Counted from the stretch's first letter, positions 1-10,745 are shown. The stretch is DNA of 64,000 nucleotides from Fomitopsis serialis (GCF_022376445.1 NW_025955085.1:58384-122383); one strand, 5' to 3'. Made by a program: numbers and translations. Notes: a model not told the origin generated them from the letters alone.

Positions 1-1389
1 GCGCACATCGTTCAGCGGCACGGCGCACGATACCCCACATCTGGCACGAACAAGTTCGCCGCGCTCTTGCAGAACGCAGTCGTGAACAGACCGGATTCAC
101 CGCCAAGGGTCCCCTCGGTTCCTCAACACCTGGACGTACAAGCTCGGCGCGGAGATCCTTACGCCCTTCGGTAGGAAGCAGCTGTATGACCTGGTGTCGC
201 GTCAAGGGTGCAGTACGGACACCTGCTGAGTGGCTTCACGCAGCTTCCCGTGTTCCGCACGACCTCCGAGTGGCGGATGGTCCAGTCCGCACGCAACTGG
301 GCTGCAGGCTTCTTCGGTCTCGAGGAGTACCCCACGTCGTACTATGAGGAGATCATCATCGAGGAGGACGGCTATAACAATACGCTCGTGCCGTGGAATG
401 ACTGTGCGAATGCGAATGGCGACCTATACGAGATGGGCAGTTGGTATGCGAACAATTGGACGGAGATATACTTGAAGGGCGCTGTGGAGCGGCTGCAGCA
501 GTATGTCGATGGTGTGGAACTCACTACGACATATGTATCGGAGATGCAGGACCTGTGCGCGTACGAGACGGTGTCGATCGGTTACTCGAAGTTCTGCGAC
601 TTGTTCACTGAGGAGGAATGGAAGGGCTACCAGTACGCAAATGGTCAGTTTTGGCGGTGTCGTCAGTAGCTTGTCGCTTACATAGTTTCGCAGACTTGGA
701 CTTCTGGTACGCTGACGGGCCTGGAACCCTACCGGTGCTGCGCAGGGCATAGGATACGTGCAAGAGCTGCTTGCGCGTCTGACGCAGACACCTATGACCC
801 TATTTGACACGACGACCAACGGGACGCTTGACGGGAACAACATCACGTTCCCTCTCAATCAACCGATCTACATGGACGCCACCCACGATACTAATATTGC
901 TTCTAGTGAGTTCCCAATATTTTCTTTCATATAGAATGCTGGCTGAGATCATACAGTCGCCGTTGCTATGAATTTCACGAGCATGGTTGCAAGCGGTCCG
1001 CTGCCAGTAGATCACATACCGCTTGATTTGGTGCGAGCATCTCTTGCCGCCTCTCCTGACATCTACTCACCTACACCTCGTAGAGCTACAACACCCAACA
1101 CATCGCGCCCTTCGCCGCTCATCTCGTAGGGCAAGTTATGACTTGCCCTGTAACTGACAGTCCCTCCGGGTCTGAGAAGTACATACGCTGGCTTCTGAAC
1201 GACGGCGCGGTGCCCCTCACCGGTATCAAGTACTGCGAGGAGCCCAATAAGGACGGCCTGTGCCTGTTGGGCAACTTCATTAAGGGCATGCAGGAGCGCG
1301 TCGCGGAGGTTGACTTCCAGTACGACTGCTTTGGCGACGTGTCCGTGCCGTACCCAGATAACTTGACGAATGGAAGGTATATCCGATAG
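1..1389 (+). CDS. Phytase-like histidine acid phosphatase, 5'-partial, with frame breaks
   Basis: Secreted histidine acid phosphatases of this family release phosphate from phytate and other phosphomonoesters. The window opens inside the gene at the catalytic motif QRHGARYPTSG (RHGxRxP). Further on come LPVFRTTSEWRMV, FCDLFTEEEW and DLDFWYADG, and the second signature DATHDTNIA (the HD proton donor) near 874-898. The C-terminal part has IAPFAAHLVGQV and paired Cys (YCEEPNKDGLC, YDCFGD) typical of disulfide-bonded fungal phytases. Introns are visible at about 644-693 and after THDTNIAS. The stop is at 1387-1389. The signal peptide and N-terminus lie off the left edge. At least four one-base losses shift the frame (near 95, 115, 190 and 733) while the protein similarity carries on in the next frame. 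That means either a young pseudogene or assembly errors. Family assignment is firm; functionality is not. Confidence 0.82.
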
Positions 1390-1606
1390 CATGGGGTGTG
1401 TTGCTCGGTTGAAAAAAAAGTAAGGGTAGAGTCGGTACCGTACAACATTACGATACTATTCGCATAACTTACCTGAAACCCGGAACGCGAGGGCAGTCAT
1501 AACACACCAAGTTGGGTGGTTGAGCCTGAGCGCAACCTGAGCGTTAGACTCCTCGATCTCAGCCACAATATCGGTCGCGACTCGCGATGGCTGCTCGGAG
1601 TCACCG

Positions 1607-1629
1607 CTCCTCCTCCTCCTCCTCCTCCG
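1607..1629. repeat. (TCC)n microsatellite
   Basis: About seven uninterrupted TCC units lie in the 345-bp stretch between the phosphatase stop (1389) and the MBL-fold start (1736). Nothing else in this gap looks like a gene. The same CTC/GGA-type microsatellite recurs near 6.9, 29.0 and 62.0 kb. Confidence 0.85.
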
Positions 1630-1735
1630 TCCCTGAAATTCATCCCGATTTATCAGTGACTGGAAGACCACTACGCTTCTTGCATTCAAACCGACCGTAC
1701 TTCAAGCTACAGCTCTGATCAAGGAGGTGATAGTC

Positions 1736-2790
1736 ATGGCCAGCGTGGCAGAGGATCGACCCATAGGGCCGCTTCCAGATGTTCCAGGACAGAGATACGT
1801 CTCCGTGTATGCATTGCACGCCGGCTCGGTATTCCTGCCAGACCGGGAAGTCTTCGACGACTCGCTAGACACAGACACAGGTTCTAAAGTGCCCAGCTTC
1901 GCCTTCCTGATTCAGCACGGTCAACGGGGGAAGTTATTGTTTGATCTCGGGCTGAGGAAGGTGATGTTTGTGTTCTGTTCCTTCAGCCTTGTACGACCAT
2001 CTGATGTACTAGTCATGGCCGAATAGCACGGCATGGGATATCCCCCGGCATGGAATGAGACCTTGCAGACGTTCACAGTCGATTGTCCTCACGACATTGT
2101 CGATATCTTGAACGGCGGGGACGTCGCTCCAAGTTCGATCAACACAATCGTGTACAGGTGCGGTTCCTCATAGATCACGCACGTCGCAGACAAGGATACC
2201 GCTCATCGCGGACTCACCACCATAGCCATCTCCACTTTGACCACGTTGGTGATCTCTCTCCCTTCCCGTCCGCCGAACTCGTGGTTGGTGCGCCCGCCGC
2301 CGAACTCATGGGAGGCCTTACCGCGCTACCCAGACAGCCTCTGGCAGGAGTTCCCTCCGCACCAGAAAGTCCGTTACATCCAGTTCGAAGACAACGTGCC
2401 ACCATCGCGCGTCGTAGCTCCCCTCGGGTCCTTCGATCGCGGACTTGATTTCTACGGAGATGGCTCGCTGTATCTGCTTGACGCACCGGGCCACTTCCCG
2501 GCCATCTCGGCGCCCTTGCTCGCGTCGCGCCCAATGGCTTCGTCCTGCTGGCCGCGGACTGTTGCCACAATCGACTCTGCTACTGCCCTGGAGACCGTCT
2601 CATCAGCCGAGAGAACTATGATGAGCTCGATATCGCCCGGAAGACGGTCGACAGGCTGAAAGCTATGCATGCTGTGGACAATGTCGTGGTCATCCTCGCG
2701 CACGAGAAGGAGAGACTGGACGAGATGCCTCTATTTCCGACAGCTCTTGACGATTGGGCAGTCGAAGAAGCGCAGAGGAAGAGGGGCTAG
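1736..2790 (+). CDS. MBL-fold metallo-hydrolase (lactonase-like)
   Basis: A metallo-beta-lactamase-fold hydrolase, closest in layout to the N-acyl homoserine lactonase/AhlD-like group; the substrate is unknown. The start is the ATG at 1736 (MASVAEDRPIG), with strand and loop motifs VYALHAGSVFLP and FLIQHGQRGKLLFDLG. The zinc motif SHLHFDHVGD (HxHxDH) is formed by splicing an intron that ends at about 2223. Then follow LYLLDAPGHFPGHLGALAR (third His ligand), VLLAADCCHN (bridging Asp) and VVILAHEKE (last His). The stop is at 2788-2790. Two frame changes are seen, near 2310 and at the second half of the PGHFPGH motif (near 2500), each a one-base shift with similarity continuing afterwards. No secretion signal is visible, so the enzyme is probably cytosolic. 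It may be a pseudogene if the shifts are real. Confidence 0.75.
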
Positions 2791-3244
2791 TGCGTACGGC
2801 GCCACACGAGGCCACTGGATATCTCCGGTGTGACCAATTGTATACGATGTGTACCATGACCACGACTGACTACGAATACCATCCTTGAAACGGCCGATGC
2901 TTGTGACAAGGATGGCTCTTGACGGTGAACATCGACACAGGACTGGTGAATATATTGATCCTTCCCTTGATTTCATACAGTTGGTTAACCGACACGGTGC
3001 GAATGATGCTACATGTAAGTCTTTTCTTGCACCTTTTGGTTCCACCCAGATACCCGCTGATAGCGAGTCTTCTTGGACGGAAGGTAGCTCATATCCAGAT
3101 GCTGAATGCTCGTGGCATGATGTGGTGTCCGCAAGGCCTAAGCAAGGTTTGCGCGTGGATCTGCTGGAGAGCAGATCATAAGAGCGCGCGGTACATCCAT
3201 ACGACCCACTTCTTCGTCGCTGTCTTGCACTATCTTCGCACTTT
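2791..3244. other. Intergenic, no supported gene
   Basis: Open frames cross this stretch on both strands, but none shows a recognisable motif or consistent splice sites. It may hold the 5' end of the next gene, whose start I cannot fix. Confidence 0.4.
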
Positions 3245-4321
3245 GTGGGCCTCACTAGTTCAAGCTGCTTCCGCTCAAATCAACCAGGCTGTACCTGTCG
3301 TGCATGCTGCCCTCAGCGGATCGTCTCACCAGGTTGCTACCGCCCTCACAGCCGCGAAGGAGGCCTCAGCAGTCCAGGCTGCTTCTGCTCAATCAACCAG
3401 GCGGTACCTGTCGTACATGCTGCCCTCAGCGGATCGGCCCCTCATGCCGCCGCCGCCCTCACAGCCGCGAACGTGGCAGCAGCAGCTGTCACTACGTTCG
3501 GTGCTCCTGTGGCCTCAGGCCTAAAACTGCATCGCTCACCTCTTATATCGTGGCGAAAGTCGCCCTCATGAAATCCGCGCTCAAGAACGCCCTCGACATC
3601 GACTCGGGGAGTCATGTCAAGGAGTTCGCGGAGGGCGTTCGCGCCAGGGAGCTGCGCAATAGCGCACGTATCACGTCGCTCGCTCTATACCAGACCTCGT
3701 CGGCGGAGGATTTCATCGCCAGCAGACGGGCGGCAACCTGGGCCATCGTTTCATCGTAGTCACGATCGAGATGAAGGGTGACGGCGCGTTCACTCAGACA
3801 TTCGCCCGCGTCGAGTTCTGGGGCAAGGACACATTCCAGGAGAACCCTATCTCACAGGTCGTCATGCTCTCTGACGACGCCAGCGAGCTCCAACGCGACG
3901 CAAACGAGCTTGCACACCTGCGCTCGAGTGGCTACGCCGGAAGTCCTACCCTTGGCGAGTTCGCCTCCCTGCTGGAGGTCATCCATGACTGCACAACGAA
4001 CTACAACGTCTTCACTCGAAACTGCTACTGGTACTCGGAGGCGATCATGTTTCCCTCGCACGGCGGTATTCCGAGCACTGGATGGCAGGGCAGGTCTGGC
4101 CAGAGCCCCTGACGAAGTGGATCAAGCGCGAGTGTGACGCCCCGCCTGCATGGCGGGCTCGTCTTTCAGCATCCTGCTGTTCAGTGGGGTGCAGCCGTGG
4201 GCACGGGTCTCTTTCGATGGAGTATGGCGAATTCCCCAGCCTTGTCCCTGAGAATGAACGCATGACTTTCCACGAAGTCGACATCGATCAGATTCTGGGT
4301 GCGTGGCAGGGTTGCCAGTGA
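3245..4321 (+). CDS. Hypothetical basidiomycete protein with internal Ala-rich repeat
   Basis: I do not recognise a named family. The readable protein begins with an Ala/Val/Ser-rich region made of two copies of a unit starting QAASAQ and NQAVPVVHAALSGS. It continues through a block with ALYQTSSAEDFIAS, then TFARVEFWGKDTFQENP, and ends near a conserved-looking YNVFTRNCYWYSEAI segment. The NCYW motif in a C-terminal helical region is, from memory, common in uncharacterised agaricomycete proteins. The second repeat copy has lost one base relative to the first (CAAATCAACC against CAATCAACC near 3391), which shifts the frame. A second shift is needed between IVSS (about 3757) and MKGDGAF (3771). 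The 5' end is uncertain: the reading could begin upstream of 3245. The last frame, ending ILGAWQGCQ at 4321, is the most likely terminus. Confidence 0.45.
3261..3487 (+). repeat. 114-bp tandem duplication inside a coding region
   Basis: Two adjacent copies (about 3261-3374 and 3375-3487) share AGGCTG(C)TTC...GCTCAA, CCTGTCGT.CATGCTGCC and CCCTCACAGCCGCGAA. The period of 114 bp equals 38 codons, so the original duplication kept the frame. Copy 2 is now one base short. Confidence 0.8.
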
Positions 4322-4792
4322 TTATTGATGTGGGGTCGGAATGGTGAGTCCTCCATGTCTTAAGACCATCGGTTGAGACGGAGTGTCTGATTGTACAGAT
4401 CCGGATGCTGCAGTGGGCGTGGGCGCATTCATGATAGTTCTTGTATTCTTCGTTGGCTTCTCTTCAGACTCACTAAGCGTCGTTGTACATGTATAGGTAG
4501 AGGTAAATTTGTGACCATGTTGTACAGCGGTACTAAATCTGTCGAAACAAATCTCGACCATGGCTTCATGCTTCATGCATTCATGCCTTACGTCTCATGT
4601 CCACACAGTTTCGCTCATGGCAGTAAGGTAAATGGAAAGTGACGCGTCACTACGAGACATGGTTTATGCCGAGTTTGCACCGGAGAGGTCAAGTGGCATA
4701 CACGACCAAGGCAGACTTGGTTGTGTGCCAGTGTACATACTGTCCTATCTCTACGTATCTACTCTTTATGAGGATCACGCAGAACATGGTAT
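4322..4792. other. Intergenic between convergent genes, no supported gene
   Basis: The stretch lies between a plus-strand gene ending at 4321 and the minus-strand F-box gene ending at 4793. It is therefore expected to hold two 3' UTRs. No coding signal is recognisable. Confidence 0.5.
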
Positions 4793-6373
4793 TTACACAC
4801 CAACACCCAAAGGCAAGAGGTTTTCACTCAAAGGTCGCCATTCGTAACCCCCACGGAAATCATCCCACTGGAAGTATGGGACGTTTGCATGCAACCACTC
4901 CCGATCTTCGGGGACGAGCTCGCAGCACCCGCGCACGTAGAGGTGGTTCACCGACGTCACAACGAACCCCGGGTCATCTTCATCCACAAATCCCGTGCCT
5001 TCGTGTGCTCTGCGACGCGCCTCGACGAATGCGCGCACATCGGTGCTCCGAAACTGCGTGCACTCAATGATCATGAGCTCCTCCAAAGTCGGACAGATCC
5101 AGATACCGCCGGGCCCCTCGTCGTCTGCCTCCGCCTCGGGATCAGGCATAGTAGGATCCGTGAGCACCCGCAGCACATCTGTAGTCAGGCCACCGCAATT
5201 GGTGAACTCTACCTCGCCAAGTACTGTGCTACTTAGCGAGGCTGCGAGGGATTCGAAGAGCGCTGCTGGGCTGTGGATCTCCTCCATAATGACCCGGCGA
5301 GCGTGTAAGAGCTTTGCGTCCAGCGGAGTGGTCAGCCCACATCGCGTGTACGACACACAGTCGATGAAAGGATGGTTCAGAAGCCTGCCATACTCAGCGA
5401 TCACATCACCGCCCATGTCGGTGAAGCTGACGCCCCAACGGGGCATTCTCGGAGCCTCAATGATGGGTGGCCCAACGTCGAAGCCGTTGAGGTTGAGGTT
5501 GTCGAGCTCGAGAGACGCCAATTCCTTGCAGCTCTCAAGGCATGCGAGCAGATCAACGAGTGCGAAGGCTTCGTTTTGCGAGTGGTAGCCGGTGATGGCG
5601 AGGGAATAGAGCTGAGGTGGCATGGCCAACTGCGGGAAAGGGTCCACATACGATTTGCGGAAGTGGACTCCACCCATGGAGATTTTCTTCAGAACAGGGG
5701 TCTCAAACTCATCTCCTAGATGCAAGGTCGTCCCGGTGCTGCCGACGAGGTCATCGACAATAAACTCCAGGATGAGTGCCTCCAGCTTGTGCGCCCGGCC
5801 AACGAGCTGGACGCGAGGAAGTGGGAGCGAGCTGGAGCACAGAGAACACACACGCAAGATCCTCCACCGCCCGACATGAGGTAAGAGCAGGTCGAATACA
5901 CTTTCGAGTTGGGCCTTCTCGTTCTGATCCTTCAGTAATGGGTCGACTCTCCGCAGGACGTAGATATCAAGGGGATGTTTCTGTGACCACGAGAGGTACT
6001 GACGAATTCTGGAAAGCGGAGTAGGGTCCCTTCCAATCCGAATGACAAGTTGCGTCCAAAATATGGATATATTTGACATGACGTCTCGCCAAAGGGGACG
6101 GATAGAGGCAAGGCTCTCTGGGAAGGGGTGTTCAAGGTACCGATCACGGTTCGGATATGGTGAGGGGTCTGTGATGTTGAGGGCCAGTTGGTAGTCATCC
6201 CATTCTCCCGGGAGCCCTATATCCTTCGAGACATAACGAAAGATAATGAGGAGGACGTCGGGTGGAAGGTCAAGAATGGTAACGGGACGAGGCAAGTTGC
6301 AGGGAGCGCTGCTCAGGTCGCCGAGGCCCAGCACTCGGGCCATGTTTCTTGGTGGGCTTTCATTCGCCATCAT
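4793..6373 (-). CDS. F-box/leucine-rich protein, 526 aa
   Basis: Substrate-recognition subunit of an SCF-type ubiquitin ligase, inferred from the F-box. One uninterrupted reading frame starts with two nearby ATGs (6373 and 6370). The F-box core is at about residues 30-75 (ILDLPPDVLLIIFRYV, then ASIRPLWRDVMSNISIFW), the usual agaricomycete form. The rest is a degenerate leucine-rich region (LEALILEFIVDDLV, LASLELDNLNLNGF, CPTLEELMIIECTQF) ending with a Cys-containing block GCCELVPEDREWL. It is a close paralogue of the gene at 40.4-42.0 kb and of the relic at 11.3 kb. This copy has no frame break, so it is probably the working one. Substrate unknown. Confidence 0.9.
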   Translation of the reverse strand: MMANESPPRNMARVLGLGDLSSAPCNLPRPVTILDLPPDVLLIIFRYVSKDIGLPGEWDDYQLALNITDPSPYPNRDRYLEHPFPESLASIRPLWRDVMSNISIFWTQLVIRIGRDPTPLSRIRQYLSWSQKHPLDIYVLRRVDPLLKDQNEKAQLESVFDLLLPHVGRWRILRVCSLCSSSLPLPRVQLVGRAHKLEALILEFIVDDLVGSTGTTLHLGDEFETPVLKKISMGGVHFRKSYVDPFPQLAMPPQLYSLAITGYHSQNEAFALVDLLACLESCKELASLELDNLNLNGFDVGPPIIEAPRMPRWGVSFTDMGGDVIAEYGRLLNHPFIDCVSYTRCGLTTPLDAKLLHARRVIMEEIHSPAALFESLAASLSSTVLGEVEFTNCGGLTTDVLRVLTDPTMPDPEAEADDEGPGGIWICPTLEELMIIECTQFRSTDVRAFVEARRRAHEGTGFVDEDDPGFVVTSVNHLYVRGCCELVPEDREWLHANVPYFQWDDFRGGYEWRPLSENLLPLGVGV

Positions 6374-7380
6374 GAGAGGAGGCGGATATCCGCAACAGAG
6401 TGAGTCGACTTACATTCGGCTTGAGTTGTTTCGAAGCACCTTGGGGTACTGCCGGGATGCGATCGCGTCGATACCGTAGCGGCAGATGAGCTGCGAAACG
6501 GTTCAGTCTGCTCGATGCAATTCGTGGGGACGTTGCGGGTAGGTGGTCCTTGGCAGCTCTACGGAGGCGAGTGCAGAACAATATGCGAGACAGCTGGGAG
6601 TGAGGAGACGTTCACCAAGGCCCGACGGTGGCTGTTCAAATCTACATAACTTATTAGCAGGCTGCGTTCGTCCCAGCATAAGCGCCCGCCTTAACGTACC
6701 TCCCCGCTGCAGCGTAGAAGATTAAGACTTGCGGTTAGGATTTCAGGCAGTGTATTGTGCACTCTTGAGGATTGCGCAAAAAGTTAGTGTCGGGAAGCCC
6801 AGATGCTCACGCAAATTCAATGGTATGGGCTGACCCACCGCGCCACCGCAGCCGGCGCTTCTCGTACTTACGCGCGCCGAATGCAATTGCAAACGTTCCT
6901 CCTCCTCCTCCTCTCTCGACTCTGCAGCCCCGCCGTCCGACCCTGCGGCTCGCCCATCGCTTGCCTTGCGATGTTACCATCATTACGAGGCCTAGGCGAG
7001 CGCGCTCCTTCACGCTCTGCTTGCTCGCTCGGTGTTACCTGCCCGTGCTGACTCGCCACTGGTACTGCGAACGGTCTCGCCCTATCACAACCACACAGAG
7101 TCAACACACTGTGGCAGGCACAGTCGACGAACAGGCGGCGGGCGCATGGCCGAAGGGCAGAAGGGGGCGAAGGGCTTACTGAGGGCGTGGCCGAGAGCGA
7201 GGGCGAGGTCGAGTGGATGGTAGGAAGGGCGGGCACAAGGGCAAGCAGCGGGGAGAAAGGCAAGCAGAGAGGAGGGCGAGAGGAGGGTGGTTGCAGGCGC
7301 AGGTGAGCAGTGACAAGTCAGAGACAAGATATTCTACCTCACGTTCCGCTCAGGCAATGAACTAAGACTCCCGACATCAG
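6374..7380. other. Intergenic, no supported gene; contains (CTC)n at 6897-6914
   Basis: GC-rich sequence with overlapping open frames on both strands but low-complexity translations (Arg/Pro/Ser runs) and no motif. Position suggests it holds the promoter and 5' UTR of the F-box gene. A short (CTC)n microsatellite is at 6897-6914. Confidence 0.5.
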
Positions 7381-7553
7381 CTGGCCTCGAGCATCGCGGA
7401 GTTCACAGCGAACTACAAGACCACCGTGACCGCGTTCAGGGTGCTGCTCGAGCCGGTCATCACGAAAGTGCAGCTCGCGAACATCTGCGAGACGACTCGG
7501 AGCGTGCACTTCGAGACGGAGGTCGCGTTCTACGACGTGTCCCGCCCCCCATG
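7381..7553 (+). other. Exon-like segment, unrecognised
   Basis: An open stretch directly after a plausible 3' splice site (CATCAG) reads LASSIAEFTANYKTTVTAF and then LLEPVITKVQLANICETT. It has an ordinary amino-acid mix and ends at a TGA. It looks like a piece of a real protein, but I cannot assign it. It lies 200 bp upstream of the squalene monooxygenase relic and does not match that family. Confidence 0.25.
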
Positions 7554-7764
7554 AGCGAGTCGCGCGTCGTCGGGCTGCCAGCCTTCGAGTCAGCGACACT
7601 CCTTAGACTATCAAGCACCTCTCATCGCGACCGCTGCCAGTGCTGTTCCCGCACCTCCATCCCCGACGTCCTGAGTGTGCCCCTCACGGTCGTCGCCCCA
7701 TGGGACGACGACGCGTAGTGGCTTGCCTTCGACCACTACACTGCAGCCCTTACTGTGTTTCCTC

Positions 7765-8100
7765 CGACACGATCATTGTAGACGCCGGCATCGCAGGCCG
7801 CCCACTCGCCCAGGCCCTTGCTTACTCCCAAGTGTCCTGCGCCCCTCCGGATGTTGCCTACCCCAACGCTCGCTCGCGGAGCCGAACCGCACCATCGGCG
7901 CGCTCCTCCAGCTCAGCGCCGTCGAGGCGCTGCGCAGGCTCGGCATGACCGTCTGTCTGGAGGACATCGACGACGCGCGAAGGAGGGTGTCTTCCAAGTC
8001 GGCGACTCGTGGAACATGCGGCATCCGCTTACAGGGCTGCATGACTGTTGCGTTCAATGGCGACGTCATCCTCCTGGACCTTCTGCGCGAAGTCAATGAC
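7765..8100 (+). pseudogene. Squalene monooxygenase (Erg1-like) relic
   Basis: Two fragments of the FAD-dependent squalene epoxidase family (ergosterol pathway, ER membrane) survive. The first reads DTIIVDAGIAGRPLAQALA, the dinucleotide-binding N-terminus. The second, in a different frame, reads RSLAEPNRTIGALLQLSAV and then EALRRLGMTVCLEDIDDA, the segment after the first FAD motif. The canonical GAGIAG has become DAGIAG, losing a glycine of the Rossmann loop. About 40 nt between the fragments no longer aligns, and the downstream part fades after FNGDVILLDLLREV. No catalytic core or C-terminal membrane anchor follows. This is a truncated, decayed copy, so a functional ERG1 should exist elsewhere in the genome. 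Confidence 0.6.
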
Positions 8101-8403
8101 TTTGGCCACTGGCTTGAGATTTCTGTACTGTATAGTGTATATCACTAGCTCTTCGGAATGTCAGTGTCATACCATGTACCTATTACTGACAATGCTGATC
8201 TCGCAGCGCGCGAGCAAGGGTCTCGTCGCCATCGGTAGCAGCACAACGAGTAATGAGTTGAACAACGAATACATTCACTTGGACAGGTCATTGACACCGT
8301 TGGTGCAGAACTTTCCATTGCAATGCAGACCCCACGTGTAGGTTTATGTGAACATTAGGTATAACACTGGCACACGAAAGCCAGTGGTAGAAAAAGACTC
8401 CCA
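8101..8403. other. Short gap, no supported gene
   Basis: The gap separates the squalene monooxygenase relic from the 3' end of the minus-strand zinc-finger gene. No coding or RNA signal is recognisable. Confidence 0.4.
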
Positions 8404-9800
8404 TCACATCTCCTCCATCGGCACACGACCAATAAGGGAACGAGCAGCCTCCACGCCATCAATCGTCGCTGGATGGCAATATACAAACTTGTTGATTACA
8501 GAAATCCATGGTGGATGCTTGATGTACCCAACCGTCTTCATGCGACATGCCTTGCACGACAACAGATACTGAGGTTCTGTCTTCTTCATCCGTGGATTGA
8601 CGTCTGATTGTGTGCCCGTACAGTGTGGATTGGGGCAATAGAAAGGCACCCCCCACGGAAGCTCTGGACGACTTTGCATGTAGACGAGCTGTTGAACATT
8701 GCCCGTTTCTTCCCGCCACGTAAAGTGCACACCCACGTGCTTGAGAAATGCCGCATCACTGGTGAACGCAGCGATCACAGCCTTCTCCGGCTTGGTGTTC
8801 TCCACAAATACGGCCTTAATGAAGGCCAGCAATGGGAGGCTAACCTGCCGGGCAGCAAAGCTCTTCGATAAAAAGCCAAGCGCAAAGTCGAAGTAGTTGC
8901 TGCGCCAGTAGTCAGACCCGAAACTTGGCATTGACAAATGCAGCATACCGTTCCACAAGCTCTTTCAGGATGTACCGTTGCTCGGTTGGGGATGGAGACA
9001 GAGCTTGCCGCCAGCAGGACGAGCCCACGGCGACCCGGGATGGTGGGGAGCTTCTCATAGTACAAAGGTCCCAACAAGATTGGTAACAGCTGGGAACCAA
9101 CACTCAATATATTTTAGAGAACAAAATGATATTGCACACACCACATTCACTGGCATCATGATAGACTCGCCACTTCCTCCCCTGCGGTAGGCTAGATGAC
9201 CCATCTTTGGGTCATTGTGCGTTTCAATCGTGAGCAGTACTTTTGGCAAGAGATGTTCGTAGCTTTCCAGCCATTGATGAGCACTCCCTGTTGAGTGGGT
9301 CAAGTCGTGTCCCAGTCCCTCCGTAGTAAGCGGACCACTGTAGTGATAGAACTAAATTATTGAATGAGTACTGCTGAGAGCCAGAAATAAAGGATATACT
9401 GACCAGCCGATCGATCATACTATATTCCTTCTGTAACTGTATACTTGCAAGTGAGGCGAAGTCCGGCCGGTCAAAGTGGGCTGTGATGAGCAAGAGAGGT
9501 ATAGCCATTCCAGCATTTTGAATGGCTGGAGATGCAAAGCTCGATACAGTGTACTAGACTAGAGAATGAGCACTTATCGGTATCAGCCTGAGGCGGTCAA
9601 CACTACTGACATTCAGTTGCTCGCGTCGCCGGCATATCGGACACTTGAACTCGTCTGGATTGAAAGGTATATCCTGTTTGACCTTGATACAGTCCATTTC
9701 CTGCCCGAAGCACGCGGTGGCACCACATTCGTAGCAGGTAAGCATTTTTCCATCGTCCTGGCAGGTTTCCCCGCAGTAAACGCAGAGCTGGGTGACATGT
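8404..9800 (-). CDS. Uncharacterised zinc-finger protein of agaricomycete type
   Basis: Function unknown. Reading from the right, the N-terminal part is a PHD/RING-like cysteine cluster: CVYCGETCQ, then MLTCYECGATACFGQEMDC and FKCPICRRR. After an intron follow IPLLLITAHFDRPDF, SAYYGGTGL, and LTHSTGSAHQWLESYEHLLP with ETHNDPKMGHLAYRRGGSGES. The middle has GRRGLVLLAAS, YILKELVERYAAFVNAKF and FDFALGFLSKSF. The C-terminus is a second zinc ribbon, YCPNPHCTGT ... LLSCKACRM, ending RVPMEEM at 8404. The architecture (N-terminal zinc finger, Asp/His-rich centre, C-terminal zinc ribbon) resembles large lineage-specific families of Agaricomycetes known to me only as hypothetical proteins. One frame change is needed near 8960-8990. 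The first exon and start codon upstream of 9800 are not resolved. Confidence 0.6.
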
Positions 9801-10650
9801 GAGCAAAGAGTGGGATGGTGGAAAAAATATCCTCACAGGAATGGGGGTTTCTTTCTTGACAAGCCTTGAGGCTTCAAGGAGTCAGAATACTTCTTATGGG
9901 CTTATGTACCGTGCACGTACGATTCAGTTCACCGGGTCGGTTGACCGCGCTTTTCTTACGATGGCCACTGGCACGCTGCCGTGATGCAGCCCGGTGGAGA
10001 GGCGTCCCGGTTTTGACCATGAGCCAAAAGAGGGGGGAACGCAGAAATAGTAGACAACCCAAAGTGTATGGTACGCCGTACTACTAATACGGTACTACGC
10101 CTATGGTACGCCGGAAGGCCACAGTTCGATTTTGGACGCGGCTCGGCGCTATCCGCAGGATAGACGCCGGCCACCCACCGACGAGTTCAACTGAGTTCAA
10201 GAAAGCTAAAGACACTAACGGAGATTGCTGTGAGTCGTACATATATGTTGTTTGGAAAGCACTGATTGGGTGCTCGATATTTCACCCCTTCAGTTTTCGC
10301 CCTACAGGCATCATTTCGCATGCATCATACAACGGCCCGGCGTCTGCATAAATTTCGTTGTAGTGACTGTATTCATTCTTCATATTGGACATATAGATTC
10401 AGAAACGCTCTGCGACGTTGCCTGAGGTATCCGGAAAGATGAGCCAACTGATGTCGGTGACATGCGAGAAAGGGTCGTCGTTATGGGGCTGCTGACACGT
10501 AGCTCAGATTTCACTCGTTGACACAGTCTGAGTGTTCGCACTGCAACTTCGCCATAGATGGAGTACACTGCTTAGTATGTGTGGATGCTCCAATTGAACC
10601 AATTATTCCTGAGGCAAGGGTGACACGCTATCTTTGTCGTCGTCGGCATT
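9801..10650. other. Intergenic, no supported gene
   Basis: No recognisable coding sequence. A small oddity at about 10070-10115 is a cluster of TATGGTACGCCG repeats (two direct copies) flanking a TACTAATACGGTACTA palindrome-like core. Confidence 0.4.
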
Positions 10651-10745
10651 GCAGCTAATTTCAGAACGATAGTCACTCTCGAACGCGCGCGACATATGAT
10701 GACTAAGCGCTCCGCGCTTCGGGAGCCGTTCTTCTGCACCACTGC
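10651..10745 (-). repeat. Inverted repeat, left arm
   Basis: Read on the minus strand, this arm matches 11090-11193 on the plus strand: CAGTGGTGCAGAAGA.CGG, then GGAGCGCTTAGTCATC, TCGCGCGCGTT and GACTATCGTTCTGAAATTAG. Mismatches are scattered and there is a small length difference. The two arms face each other across about 345 bp of unique sequence. See the right-arm entry. Confidence 0.8.

Noticed and set aside
6807..7263. Overlapping Arg/Pro/Ser-rich frames on both strands
   Set aside because: Low-complexity translations from GC-rich DNA and a microsatellite; no conserved blocks or splice sites.
10070..10115. Short palindrome/direct repeat cluster TATGGTACGCCG
   Set aside because: Too short and isolated to call an element; could be chance. 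Mentioned only in the gap entry.
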